Below are positions 36,988 through 46,559 of a stretch of DNA of 64,000 bases, in pieces. Source of the stretch: Magnolia sinica (Eukaryota; Streptophyta; Magnoliopsida; Magnoliales; Magnoliaceae). The stretch spans positions 16,996,032 through 17,060,031 of the forward strand of contig NC_080582.1 of the NCBI RefSeq assembly GCF_029962835.1. Direction: 5' to 3'. A model generated the notes under the pieces. That model worked only from the letters and a program-made list of their open reading frames with translations, had not been told where the DNA came from and ran no database searches. Every line of letters begins with the position of its first letter. Position 1 is the stretch's first letter. The translations under genes and the position numbers were made by a program.

Positions 36988-37250
36988 ATGAAAAATAGAA
37001 ACCCACTCGCAGCTTCTCTCTCTCTCTCTCTCGCTGTCTCTCTCTTCATCTCTCTGATCTCTTCACCCACCTCGAGCTCTCTCTCGCATCCTCTCCCTCC
37101 TCTGTCTCTCTGCATCTCTCTTCCTCTCTCTCTCTCTGAACTCTCTCGGGCGGACCGTTGCCGAACACCCTACCCACGCCGTGAGAGGTAGGGATTTGGG
37201 GATCGTGAGGTATCTCTCTCTCTCTCTCTCTCTCTCTCAATCTTTCTCAA
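36988..37250 (+). repeat. CT-rich leader-like region with donor-like end
   Basis: Three CT runs (37,014-37,050, 37,085-37,145 and 37,210-37,238) frame a short GC-rich stretch ending 'GATCGTGAG' before GTATCTCTCTCT, which could be a splice donor. The leader inside the CACTA element at 49,060-49,470 has the same layout ('ACATTAG' before GTATCTCTCTCT). It may be the 5' leader of the gene-fragment patchwork that follows. Confidence 0.5.
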
Positions 37251-38900
37251 TCTCAATACCGATTTAGGAATTTGGGGATTTAAGGATTTGGGGATTTAGG
37301 TTACTTATTTTTCCTTTTTGAAAGTAACCTATCATGCTTGGTAGCTCGATTTAGTATTGTAGTATACGTTTATCCATACAGACATACCGTTTCTGTTTGG
37401 TTCTGTAGTATCATGCTTGGTAGCTCTGTTAGGTGTCGTTTGGTCTCTTACAACATGGACTTGATGTTGTTTGGATGCACCATTGAAATCTCTGTTTTTG
37501 TATCTTGTAATATTACCCAACATATATATCTTACATGAGAAATCAAGTGCCTATTCATCATTGAGAGGTAGAAATATGATTCGTAAGCAAATGCGCCCTT
37601 ATTGATGTTGTGAAGGGTCTTTCCCATTTCTGTCCAATAGAGATTTTCTAAACCAGATGCAACCCTGCACCAGACGTGGCCACTTGGCATATGCGTGGGA
37701 CATCCTTGTTGTGTATCAGATGGATCCCAATGAGTAGATGATCCCACTTGGCATATGTTCGGAATTTTGTTTGTAGATGTGGGACCCGTGGTTGTTCTAT
37801 CCAAGCAATTGATGGATGATTCGCAGAGTCCCATCTCGATTGGTCAGCTCTACTAAACTTCTCGTTCTTGGCGTGAAAAATATATGGTTAGAAAGAAATA
37901 CTCAGGCAAACGACATGCAGTGCAGGAAAGGCCGAAGGTTTAATGGCTAGGATCTTCCAATTTGGGAGATTTTGGTGGAATCGTCTATCCATGATGGGGA
38001 TCTTTAGATCAATGGTTTGGATAGATCGTCCATGGGCTCCATATGTACAAACTAAGTTTCGAATTGGAAATTTCCCTGTTCGGAATGAATAGGGAAGTAA
38101 TCCTCTTATTATTATTAGGCCGGGTTATTATATTATCCTTATCGGAATTTTGGAATGGGATGGTGTTTTTTGCTCTGGCAAGCAATGGTATACAGGTGGG
38201 TCCCACGTTTTGGAGATCCTGAGTATATGTCTTGTGGGGCCCATTATGGATGGGAGACACCCAGAATGACTTCAATTGTAGAAAATCCACAACTCGTAGG
38301 ACCAGGATTTGCTAATGGAAATGAGTTTTGGGCAATGTGACCCGCGCATCATGGGCCTTACCTGGTGGACACTTCTGATGATGGAACTGTGGGAGCCACC
38401 AAATGATTTCTGGTCATGGAAATAACATTGTTTTTCTTAGCTGAACATGTTTCCCAAATAGATTTAGATATCTGGGCGTCGTTATGTTATGTCATTCTAT
38501 GGAATTTCTTCACTGCCTAGATGAACTTATTGTCACTGCTCAAAGAAACAGTGTGTAAATGTAGAGGAATGGATGTCTGCAGTTATGATAGTTTGGAGTT
38601 GATATCTTTTAAGGACAAAATTCAGTTGGTTTTTTTCTTTTCTTTTCTTCTGTTTAATTTAATTTAAATTTTTTTTAATTTTTGGAAAATGGTTGTTATA
38701 TCATGGGTGTATGGATTGATTGTAAAAAGCTTTATGCATAAATTTCAGAAATTATGTTATACTATCTAATTTTTTGTCGAACATGCATAATCAAGGCTTG
38801 AGGAAGTGTTTTCATTCATTTCCAATAGAAAAGAGTGATACTTTGAAAGATCATGTGAGATTCTAGTATTAAGTAGTCTAATGGTGCTTCATTTTTTTAG
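37251..38900. other. Intron-like or intergenic sequence, no gene seen
   Basis: Long T-rich stretches and no conserved reading frame. If the leader at 37.0-37.25 kb is real, this could be the first intron before the ENT exon at 38,901. Confidence 0.35.
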
Positions 38901-39819
38901 GTGTTATTGGTGGGAAGTGGCGATGTCTTCCTACAATGAAAATGGGCTTGCTACCAGACATGAGGTTTGTCACTTAAAATTTGTAGTCAATTTATACAGA
39001 TGGCAAAATGGATCTTGTCATGCTGTTGATGAATTGAGAATCATTTGAATAAGTCACTAACATTGAGATTCCATGATTTCTAGGGAAAATATACCGCAAT
39101 TTTTGTATGTTGGCTTTTAGGAAATGGGTGCCTCTTTTCATGGAACATCATATTGACAATTGGAGATTACTATCTTGAATTGTTCCCAGTATGTAGTCAT
39201 TTCCTTTCTTGCAGAATTGCTTATACTATTCTTTTCAGTGTTTTCTATGTGATGCCCTTTTCTCTAAATGATACATGAATCAATAAGATGTAGTAGTGCA
39301 AATAACTCCTTTTACTTGTTTATAGCATGGTAACATTCCTTTTATATGCTTATGATACCCTTATTTTGCATGACAGATTTTTCTTTTTGCTTTTTTCCAT
39401 CAACTTAGATGGTATCTTGATTTGAGGGTTGACCGTTTCATCAGTGTATCCATATTAATATAAATTTTACCCTTTTTTTTATTATTTTTTTATTTTTAAC
39501 ACCCACACACACCACATGGGCACTCGAACCTCTCGGTGTTGAGACTCACGTCTACCACTGAGGCATGAGTAGGGACCCAATACAAATTGTACTTTAGGAT
39601 GGATAGTGGAGGATTTGTACACTGAATTTGATGATGCCTGATGTTTATTTACTTTGGTAGAAGTATCACCCTACTAGAGTACTTACTCTTGTGTATCAAC
39701 CATTTGCGCTTGGAACACTTGCGAAACTAGCATACAATATTAAGGCGAAGATTGATACCATGTAGCGCAATTTAACTGGATATGTTCTTTTCTTCATCAG
39801 TTCGCTGTTAGTTCTTGTT
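38901..39819 (+). pseudogene. ENT: Equilibrative nucleoside transporter (ENT) fragment, first exons
   Basis: ENT proteins are 11-pass membrane carriers of nucleosides. Three exons with canonical borders join in phase zero. Exon one ends at 38,964 and contains a start codon at 38,923 (MSSYNENGLATRHE). Exon two, 39,084-39,188, encodes KYTAIFVCWLLGNGCLFSWN and LTIGDYYLELFP, the first membrane helix. Exon three, 39,661-39,819, encodes YHPTRVLTLVYQPFALGTLA and RNLTGYVLFF, the second and third helices. An in-frame TAG at 39,763-39,765 interrupts exon three, and the remaining roughly 300 residues are absent. XRN exons follow 320 bases later, so this is a captured or displaced 5' fragment. Confidence 0.8.
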
Positions 39820-40138
39820 GTAAGTAATTTTTTCTTAATCTCCGCCTTCCTTTGATACATTATTTGTTTTCTTTAACTTTACTAGCAGTGTCTGATTACT
39901 TCTGTTTAACTTTTCAAATGGGTAGTGCTATGGCTGCTTGTGATTGTAGTAATTCGAATCCTGCTTTCCCCAAATTTGTCTTGATTAAGGTTTTTGGTCA
40001 TGTTGATTCAAGTTTTTATTTTTATTTATATCTATATTTGGTTGTTGAAGCATGTATGTTTCTGGATTTGTTCATCTATTTGTACATTTAGTTTTCCTAG
40101 CTTGATTCTATTGCCACTTGTATGCATGCCATCATCAG

Positions 40139-40582
40139 CTCTTCATTATTACATACACCTGAGATTGAACATGGATCCAGGGTGGCGTGGCATCAAGGTA
40201 CACACAAAAATCTATCTGTTACTATTGATTTATTCTCTCCTATTTCTTCTTTGGCTTTGGAATCTTTATGCAACTCTGACTGCATGAGAATTTCAAAGGT
40301 TATTCTTTCTGATGCCAATGTGCTGGGTGAGGGGGAGCACAAGATAATGTCGTACATTCGCTTGCAAAGAAATCTACTAGGGTTTGACCTGAATACACAA
40401 CATTGCTTGTATGGGTTGGTAAATGTCTCCACCTTTTGTCTCAGATATCTAGCTGTTTGCAAGCTTTTATGTTGATTTTCTTGGCTTCTTGACATGATTT
40501 TCTGCATTTGTCATTTCAGGATGCTGACTTGATCATGCTAGCACTGGCTACACATGGAGTGCATTTTGCAATTCTTAGAGAG
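40139..40582 (+). pseudogene. XRN: 5'-3' exoribonuclease (XRN2/3/4 family) fragment, three exons
   Basis: XRN enzymes degrade uncapped RNA 5' to 3'. Exons 40,139-40,197, 40,299-40,418 and 40,520-40,582 have canonical borders and join in phase. They encode [19 protein letters not shown], then [20 protein letters not shown] and a following block, then DADLIMLALATHGVHFAILR. These are the catalytic DAN-x-PGEGEHK and DADLI motifs of the N-terminal nuclease; the conserved proline is leucine here. The N-terminal quarter and everything after the DADLI block, including the zinc knuckle, are missing. Without those parts no active enzyme is possible. Confidence 0.85.
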
Positions 40583-40830
40583 GTTGGTATGTTAGAAGCT
40601 TTGCTCATTAAATTTTGGTCGGTCGATTCCGATTTGATGCTGGATCATTCTTTGGTGAGATTCTGGTTTCTAAAATTCTGTCATCTCACTATGAAATGTA
40701 TAGATGGTGGATTAGGTTGTTTGTCTTGGGCCACATGATTTGCCCTTTATTTAAGTCATTAATATTCCTAGTATTTCAACATCTTGGAAACACATCTCAC
40801 ATTTAATGCGTTTTGGGATCCATTGTGCAG

Positions 40831-40899
40831 AGAATATCAAAATGGGAGATGATCAAGGTTGATCCGTTGCCAATTACTCAATCTGATAATAGATGCAAG
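40831..40899 (+). pseudogene. Unidentified exon-like segment
   Basis: A 69-base open segment between 'TTGTGCAG' and a GTAC donor-like site encodes RISKWEMIKVDPLPI and a short polar tail. I do not recognise the family. It lies between the XRN and DUF707 fragments and is probably another piece of a host gene. Confidence 0.35.
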
Positions 40900-41007
40900 G
40901 TACAACACTTTCATAGGGGCTCAATTTCGTTGCATTTTCTCATGAATGAAATGTTAGTATTGTTTACTATACTTCGTATTCTTCTGTTGTTTCAGGGCTG
41001 ATGTCAG

Positions 41008-41754
41008 CCTCATTGTATTGATTCATTACCAAAAGGTATAACCTGTGAGACCTCTAACTTAGAGATGCGACCATTATGGGGTTTCCCAAAGAAAAAGGTA
41101 TGTGATACAAATGCAAATTTCAATTGGCGATGGAACCAAAACTGAATTTCCTTCATTGTTAGATACGGATTATTAGATCCCTGTGTTGCTTTTTGTCGTC
41201 TATGGGTGGCAATAAAAACAAGAAAAATGAAAGAACTGTCTGCTAATGTCTTGTTAAATGGACTCTTCGAGCAGTTAGTCATCACGTGCAGTTGCACAAA
41301 CAATCTCCATTGGCATATACAATACACATGTACAAAATCTTGACTGCTCTTCTGGTGTGCCCCACCTTGAATGGGCCTTCAGCCAAAAGTATACCAATTA
41401 GGCAAAATCTTAATTAGATTACAGATTTCAGTTCCATTGATCAGGTGGGCCATGAATGTATGAGAAGATGGTTAGAAAAGAAGGTAACAAACCCTCTATA
41501 TGCAACAAACATGTGTCACGGGTTAGGTCATGTTAACAGTTCTCGTAGCTGAAGAGCCAGGATCATGCACATGTGCCACATTAGCACATATGCAGCAAAT
41601 CACCTCATTAGTATTACCATATTATTTTTCTGGCACTTCATATTGATGTCTTCTGATATTTTTGAATCAGGGGAACGCATATGCTTCGAATAACTTACTG
41701 GCCATTGCAGTTGGAATAAAACAAAAAGAAAATGTGAACTAGATTGTTGAAAAG
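41008..41754 (+). pseudogene. DUF707 family protein fragment, two exons
   Basis: DUF707 proteins are plant proteins, glycosyltransferase-like in fold but of unclear function. Exon one, 41,008-41,097, reads LPKGITCETSNLEMRPLWG, matching the family 'LP.GI...SDLELRPLWG' block. Exon two, 41,671-41,754, reads SNNLLAIAVGIKQKENVN, then a TAG stop at 41,740-41,742, then IVEK; the family has 'YNNLLAMAVGIKQK..VD.MV.KFL'. Both exons have canonical splice borders. The catalytic part that follows in the family is missing. A copia 3' end lies 290 bases downstream. Confidence 0.7.
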
Positions 41755-42032
41755 GTATGTAAGGCTTCAAGAGCTTTTCTCTAAGAGTACAAGTATATGC
41801 AATAGAGCTCATGTACAACACCACACATGACAACATGTACCATTGATCATGAGCCATGGTCTTTTGGTGAAGAGGTTTGTACCATTGACCATGAACCACC
41901 CCCTTTTTTTTTTTCTTATTTTTAATAACCAAGTACAGTTATAAAGAGAGAAACATAGAAAGGATAAGTAGAACTGGTAATGGTGCACCGCTCGAATGCC
42001 CCCTATTATGTACACCATGACATTGCGATTTT

Positions 42033-42330
42033 GCCAACACTCCCACTCAAGCTGGAATGTAGATGTCACACATACCCAGCTTTCCTAAGACATCCACATC
42101 CCTTGTTCATCATCGACTGGTAGCCTTTATAAAGATGTTGGCCAATTGCCTGTTAGAACTGACAAACAACTTTGTTAGTATTCTCTACATCAACTTTTCT
42201 GGAACAAAATAACTATCCACTTAAATATGCTTGGTCCTTGAAAAACCAGATTATTTGCAATATGGATGGAGCTTGACTGTCACAGTGAAGAGTTTGATAT
42301 CTAGCTCTCTTCTTAAATGTATTTCTTTAT
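42033..42330 (-). pseudogene. Ty1/copia pol 3' end and LTR start, degenerate
   Basis: On the reverse strand, frames with stops give 'TLWMELDCHSEEF'-like RNase H relics, 'FKDQAYLSG' and 'RQLANIFIKA', the copia C-terminal blocks. A purine tract (reverse complement of 42,040-42,048, GAGTGGGAG) precedes TGTTGGCAAAATCGC, which looks like the start of a 3' LTR running leftward from 42,039. The LTR end could not be placed. The element sits inside the gene-fragment patchwork, so it inserted there later. Confidence 0.5.
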
Positions 42331-43151
42331 CTTTTCTTTTTTTTCATGATTGTCCCTGGTTAGAACAAGGTCTTACCTTGGACAGTTGCAATATCTGATC
42401 TGTAATTTTTTTTGGCTATGGCATTCCATGGCGGGGCCCAATGGATGGCCGAAAGGGATCTTAAAGAGGCACAAGAGTGTCTCTCTAGGAGTTCTATATA
42501 TCCTGGATATTATAATCTAGAGACACGAGAACCTTCCTAGAACAAGCTATCCATACCCTTGTACTCACATCTTTGCACTCTTGAACTTGTCCTCTTGAGA
42601 ATGTTTTTGTGAGGCATACGGATGTCCACACTTTGAGATTTGTTCAACACTTGGATGTGCAAATATTTCTGGTGAATTTCGGATCCATCTAAAGAAAAAT
42701 AGGTCCAATCATTCTAGTTTTGAGACCTCTCTTGGATTTGTATGGTTCTAAAGAATTGCATTGTTAAGGTTATGCTCCCATTCGGTTGATTGCTCCAAAA
42801 ATAGACATTATAAGAAAAATGGTCTATATTTAGATGATCGGAATCGTCTGGTTGGTCAGGATTCTGCACTGCAGCCTGCAAAGAGTTTGATTCCTTCATT
42901 GTTCATTGTAGACCTGCAACAACTTGTTGTATATGATCTTTCTTCAAATGTAAAATTCTATTTATCTGCAAACTAACCAAGTTATCTTTAGGTTGATTTT
43001 ATGGGTTTATGGGATGGGTGGATGAATGGGTTGCATTGATGAAGCCAAGACTGTGAACTTGCATGCCTGTTACTTGCTACATTTATTCCTTTTACTGAAA
43101 GTTTTATGTTGCTTGAAGTTCAATGTGTGATATATTCTTATTCATGACAAG

Positions 43152-43274
43152 GGAAGTGGATCCGTTGATTCAGATGTGACATCTCCAAAGCAAATCAATC
43201 GAAAATTGCTATTGAAACAGCTAGCAATAGACCTGTGTACTAGTGAGCGGAGGATCCTATTTCGCACCCAATAT
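43152..43274 (+). pseudogene. Unidentified exon-like segment
   Basis: An open 41-codon segment ends at a good donor (GTAAGC). It encodes a serine-rich start (GSGSVDSDVTSPKQINRK) and LLLKQLAIDLCTSERRILFR. The basic, helical second half looks like conserved protein sequence, but I could not assign a family. It lies between the DUF707 and SEC fragments. Confidence 0.4.
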
Positions 43275-44122
43275 GTAAGCTATGTAACTTCCTGACTATG
43301 TTGCACTGATGATTCATTCCAGGATACACAGCACAATTCATCCCCACCACATCAGTATTAAAAGTAGTTATTTTAGTTAGGAAATTAAGAATAAAAAATT
43401 CCTAAGAGTCGTTGACACATACAATGCTTTTTGAATTTGATGGTTGAGTTAGATGGAATTGGTATGACTCAACTTCAGTTTTCAGTTACGGGCTGGTATT
43501 TTTGACAGTCTAAACCATCACTTAGAAAGAGAAAACTTCAACTAAAATGGGTTGCATGGGAAATTCACATGCAACCCAGATCACATGGGTCATGTGTCTA
43601 AGCATATAAGCCTTGCATACGATGGACTCCACCATGAGTCACCAGTCACAAAAATCAGGCTAGTCTACTCATGAGGGCTGGTCGCCTTGTACAAGAAGAA
43701 TGGACAGTCTGATTCAACATACAAATGAGTGCCTATTTGTTGAGTGGACCAGTCTGATTTTTGCATCAGGTCATCTTCATGGTGGATCCCACTGTTTACA
43801 GCTAGATGTATTACACTTGACACATTGGCAAATGAGCTTTGTTGCCTCTGAAGCTCACATGCAACCAATTGTATGCAATCATACAGGTGTTGTCAACCCC
43901 AAGTTGTTTCCAGCAGCAATGAGTAAATCGACTGTATTATCATACCAAGTGATCGTTATTGGCTGGCCCACATTCTTTCACGGATCAGATCTTATGCACA
44001 TTTGACACATTGGTCGGAAAGAAATGGCTGTTATGAACGTTCACATGGAGACATTTAAATTTTTTGTTGATCTTTACCACTAACTAGAGGACAAGACTGC
44101 CTTTCTTATCTGCTTTTTGCGT

Positions 44123-44158
<36 letters not shown>

Positions 44159-44401
44159 GCATATTTATATTTTTTATTCTTTAAGATTTGCAGCTTCGCC
44201 CCAATTTTTGTGATGCGTGATCAAATTTAACTAGTGCATATATGAATAAAGGAAGACTTAATGAGGCAGCCTAGTGTTGTCACTAGGCTCTTGCATTGAA
44301 CCCTCGCTTGGTGAATCCTTGTTTTGTTTTATCATTTAGTTTCCTTCTTTTATTGTAGATGTATTGAAATTACTATTTGCATATCTTCCCCTTATTGGCA
44401 G

Positions 44402-44455
44402 GTTGATGCTCATAGCAACCTTGGTAACCTGATGAAGGCACAAAGCTTAGTACAA
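44402..44455 (+). pseudogene. SEC: SECRET AGENT (O-GlcNAc transferase) TPR exon fragment
   Basis: SEC adds O-GlcNAc to nuclear and cytoplasmic proteins and has an N-terminal array of TPR repeats. This 18-codon exon, after the acceptor TTGGCAG and before a GTGTAAG donor, encodes VDAHSNLGNLMKAQSLVQ, nearly identical to the remembered SEC TPR segment VDAHSNLGNLMKAQGLVQ. No other SEC exon is found nearby. It is the last recognisable piece of the 37.0-44.5 kb patchwork. Confidence 0.75.
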
Positions 44456-44619
44456 GTGTAAGTCACAGTGGATTCGATACATTATTTTCATTGGATGTTC
44501 AGAATTCGAGAACCATGATCCATGACTGGACTGCACTGGGTTGAGCAGTTGTTCTAGTAATGGTGTCTTAATTGTTCTAATGAGCTGTTTTGAAACTATT
44601 TTATGATTTCCTTTGATTA

Positions 44620-44770
44620 AATGAAGGATTGTAGTTGTAATTGATTCATTATAGAATGAATGAATGGTTGTAATTGAATGAAGGATTGCAATTGTAATTG
44701 ATTCATTATTGAATTAATGAACGGTTGTAATTGAATGAATAAATGATTATGCAGGTGATAATTGATGGAA
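44620..44770 (+). repeat. Tandem repeat, unit about 67 bp
   Basis: Two full units plus a partial one contain 'TGTAATTGATTCATTAT' and 'GGTTGTAATTGAATGAA'. Confidence 0.65.
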
Positions 44771-44837
44771 TGAATGATTATAATTTTTTTATTTTTAAAT
44801 ATAACCAATAGCTATAGATAGGGGGGGCAGGGAATTC

Positions 44838-44912
44838 AAATTTATTACCTACGAATCATTTCGTAGGTAATAGTTTCCTAACGGTTTTTAGCTACGAAAA
44901 CTTTCGTAGGTA
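44838..44912. repeat. CACTA-like subterminal words
   Basis: 'TACGAATCATTTCGTAGGTAA' and 'CTACGAAAACTTTCGTAGGTA' pairs resemble the inverted 'CGTAGGTAAAA' words beside the CACTA end at 22,363. A similar word is at 45,288-45,312. No CACTA terminus is present, so this is a possible relic only. A duplicated 'TTGACTCTTGTCTCTCTCAA' follows at about 44,930-44,980. Confidence 0.35.
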
Positions 44913-44984
44913 ACCCCCGCGCCATCACTTTGACTCTTGTCTCTCTCAAGCATCTTTGACTCTTGTCTCTCTCAAGCATGAAAT

Positions 44985-45835
44985 GGGTAGGATTGAGTAC
45001 GCTCTTATCGTACTGAGTAAACTTAGTTGAACCTACCGTGAATGTATGTGGTTTATCCACATCGTCCATTTGTTTTTCCAGATCATTTTATGCGTTCAAC
45101 TCAAAATTGATGTACGGGTAGGATTGAGTACGCTCTTATTGTACTGAGTAAACTTAATTGGACCTACCGTGAATGCATGTGGTTTATCCACACCGTTCAT
45201 TTGTTTTTCCAGATCATTTTATGCGTTCAATTCAAAATTGATGTATATACAAAGCCCAAGTGGGCCATACCACAACCCAGTCTTTCCCTACGGATAATTT
45301 CGTAGGTAAAAGTCTTTCACTTTCTTACTTTTCTCTCTCTCATGGAAGGGGCAGGAGTACGCTCTTATCATACCGAGTAAACTTAGTTGGACCTACCGTG
45401 AATGCATGTGGTTTATCCACACCACCCATTTGTTTTTCCAGATCATTTTATGCGTTCAACTCAAAATTGATGTATATACAAAGCTCAAGTGGGCCATACC
45501 ACTAGAAAAAGTGGAACTACTGGTTTCAACCGTTGAAAATTTTCTAAAGCCCCCAGTGATGTTTATTTGTCATCTAACCTGTTCATAAGATCAGAAGGAC
45601 ATGGATGAAGGGAAAACACAAATATCAGCTTGATATAAAACCTCTGTTGTCCCCATGAATTTTTCAACGGTAGATGTTCAATTCACACAGTTTCTGGTGG
45701 TGTGGTCCATTTTAGGTTTGGATATATTCCATTTTTGGGTTAGAGTCCTAAAATTATATGTTAAAAGATAATGGACGGAGTAGATATAATGCATGAATGA
45801 CACGGGGGCCCACAGAGTTTACTCAGAATGCAATC
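44985..45835. mobile_element. Fold-back element with triplicated left arm
   Basis: The left arm ('GAGTACGCTCTTAT', then GAGTAAACTTAGTTGGACC, then the CACACC core) occurs at 44,985, at 45,116 and at 45,349. The first two are in tandem with a 131-bp period. Only the third is followed by a full body and the right end 'GGGGGCCCACAGAGTTTACT' at about 45,808-45,828. The B3 gene starts about 160 bases further on. Confidence 0.65.
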
Positions 45836-45992
45836 CGCTTCCTAATTTTCTAGCACGATAAAATCATTACATTGTGCCACTCCACGGAGAGATTATTATT
45901 TTTTTTTTAAAGCCATACTTGTCTAAACTTGAAAATTTACCTTCTCTTTTCCTTTTGAGTTCCTTCTTCTTGATTAGAGTAGGCCTTAGAAA

Positions 45993-46553
45993 ATGGCTTC
46001 AGGGCATGGAAACTTCAACATTCTCCTCAACCAATCATTGATCGATCTCGGAGGTGATCCCACAGAATTGGGCCCCTGTTTTGAATGGAACCGCCAAAAT
46101 CAACAGCACCAACGTATCCTGACAGGATTAGGCGATCGAGTGAGCTCGAGGATGCCTCTGCGCTTAATTTATGAGAAGAAGCTGACCAAAACGGATGTGA
46201 ACCATCACCACAATCGTTTCGTTATAGGAAAGCATTCGGCAGAGGAAACCATTTTCCGCTGTCTCACACTCGATCAAAGACTCAGCGTTTCTAATGAAGA
46301 AACGGTCCCGTTGGTCGGCCACGATCCCAACGGAGGGATATGGGACTTGAAATTTAAGTTGTGGAAGCAGGCGAGTAATGGTAGCATGACTTACGTACTA
46401 CTTGGGCAATGGGACCGTATGGTAAGTCAAAACGGTTGGAAGATGGATGATCAGGTCAGTATCTGGGGCTTTCCCTATGCAGGTGTTAAAGATGGATGGC
46501 AGTTTGGACCAGATCACGGCTACAATGAAGTTCACTTTCTGTTCACCGTGTAG
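45993..46553 (+). CDS. B3-like (DUF313-type) DNA-binding domain protein
   Basis: This single-exon frame encodes 186 residues. The start is the first ATG after an in-frame stop, in a good plant context (GAAAATGGC). Residues about 55-180 match the plant DUF313/B3 layout: 'YEKKLTKTDVNHHHNRFVI', then WDLKFKLWKQ, then YVLLGQWDRMVSQNGWKMDD and VSIWGFPY. The family has 'K.L..SDV....RL.I' and 'YVL..GWN.VV..NGLK.GD.I..W.F'. B3 proteins bind DNA as plant transcription regulators; this subfamily is mostly uncharacterised. The N-terminal 50 residues have no domain. The sequence is undamaged, while the copy at 59.7-60.9 kb is broken, which favours a real gene here. Fold-back arms immediately upstream may affect its promoter. 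Confidence 0.7.
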   Translation: MASGHGNFNILLNQSLIDLGGDPTELGPCFEWNRQNQQHQRILTGLGDRVSSRMPLRLIYEKKLTKTDVNHHHNRFVIGKHSAEETIFRCLTLDQRLSVSNEETVPLVGHDPNGGIWDLKFKLWKQASNGSMTYVLLGQWDRMVSQNGWKMDDQVSIWGFPYAGVKDGWQFGPDHGYNEVHFLFTV

Positions 46554-46559
46554 CAGCCA

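Noticed and set aside
36957-36990. Mutator-like terminal repeat 'GGGGCATTCTCGTCCG' left of the gene patchwork
   Set aside because: No inverted partner could be found to the right of 44.4 kb, so the end cannot be supported.
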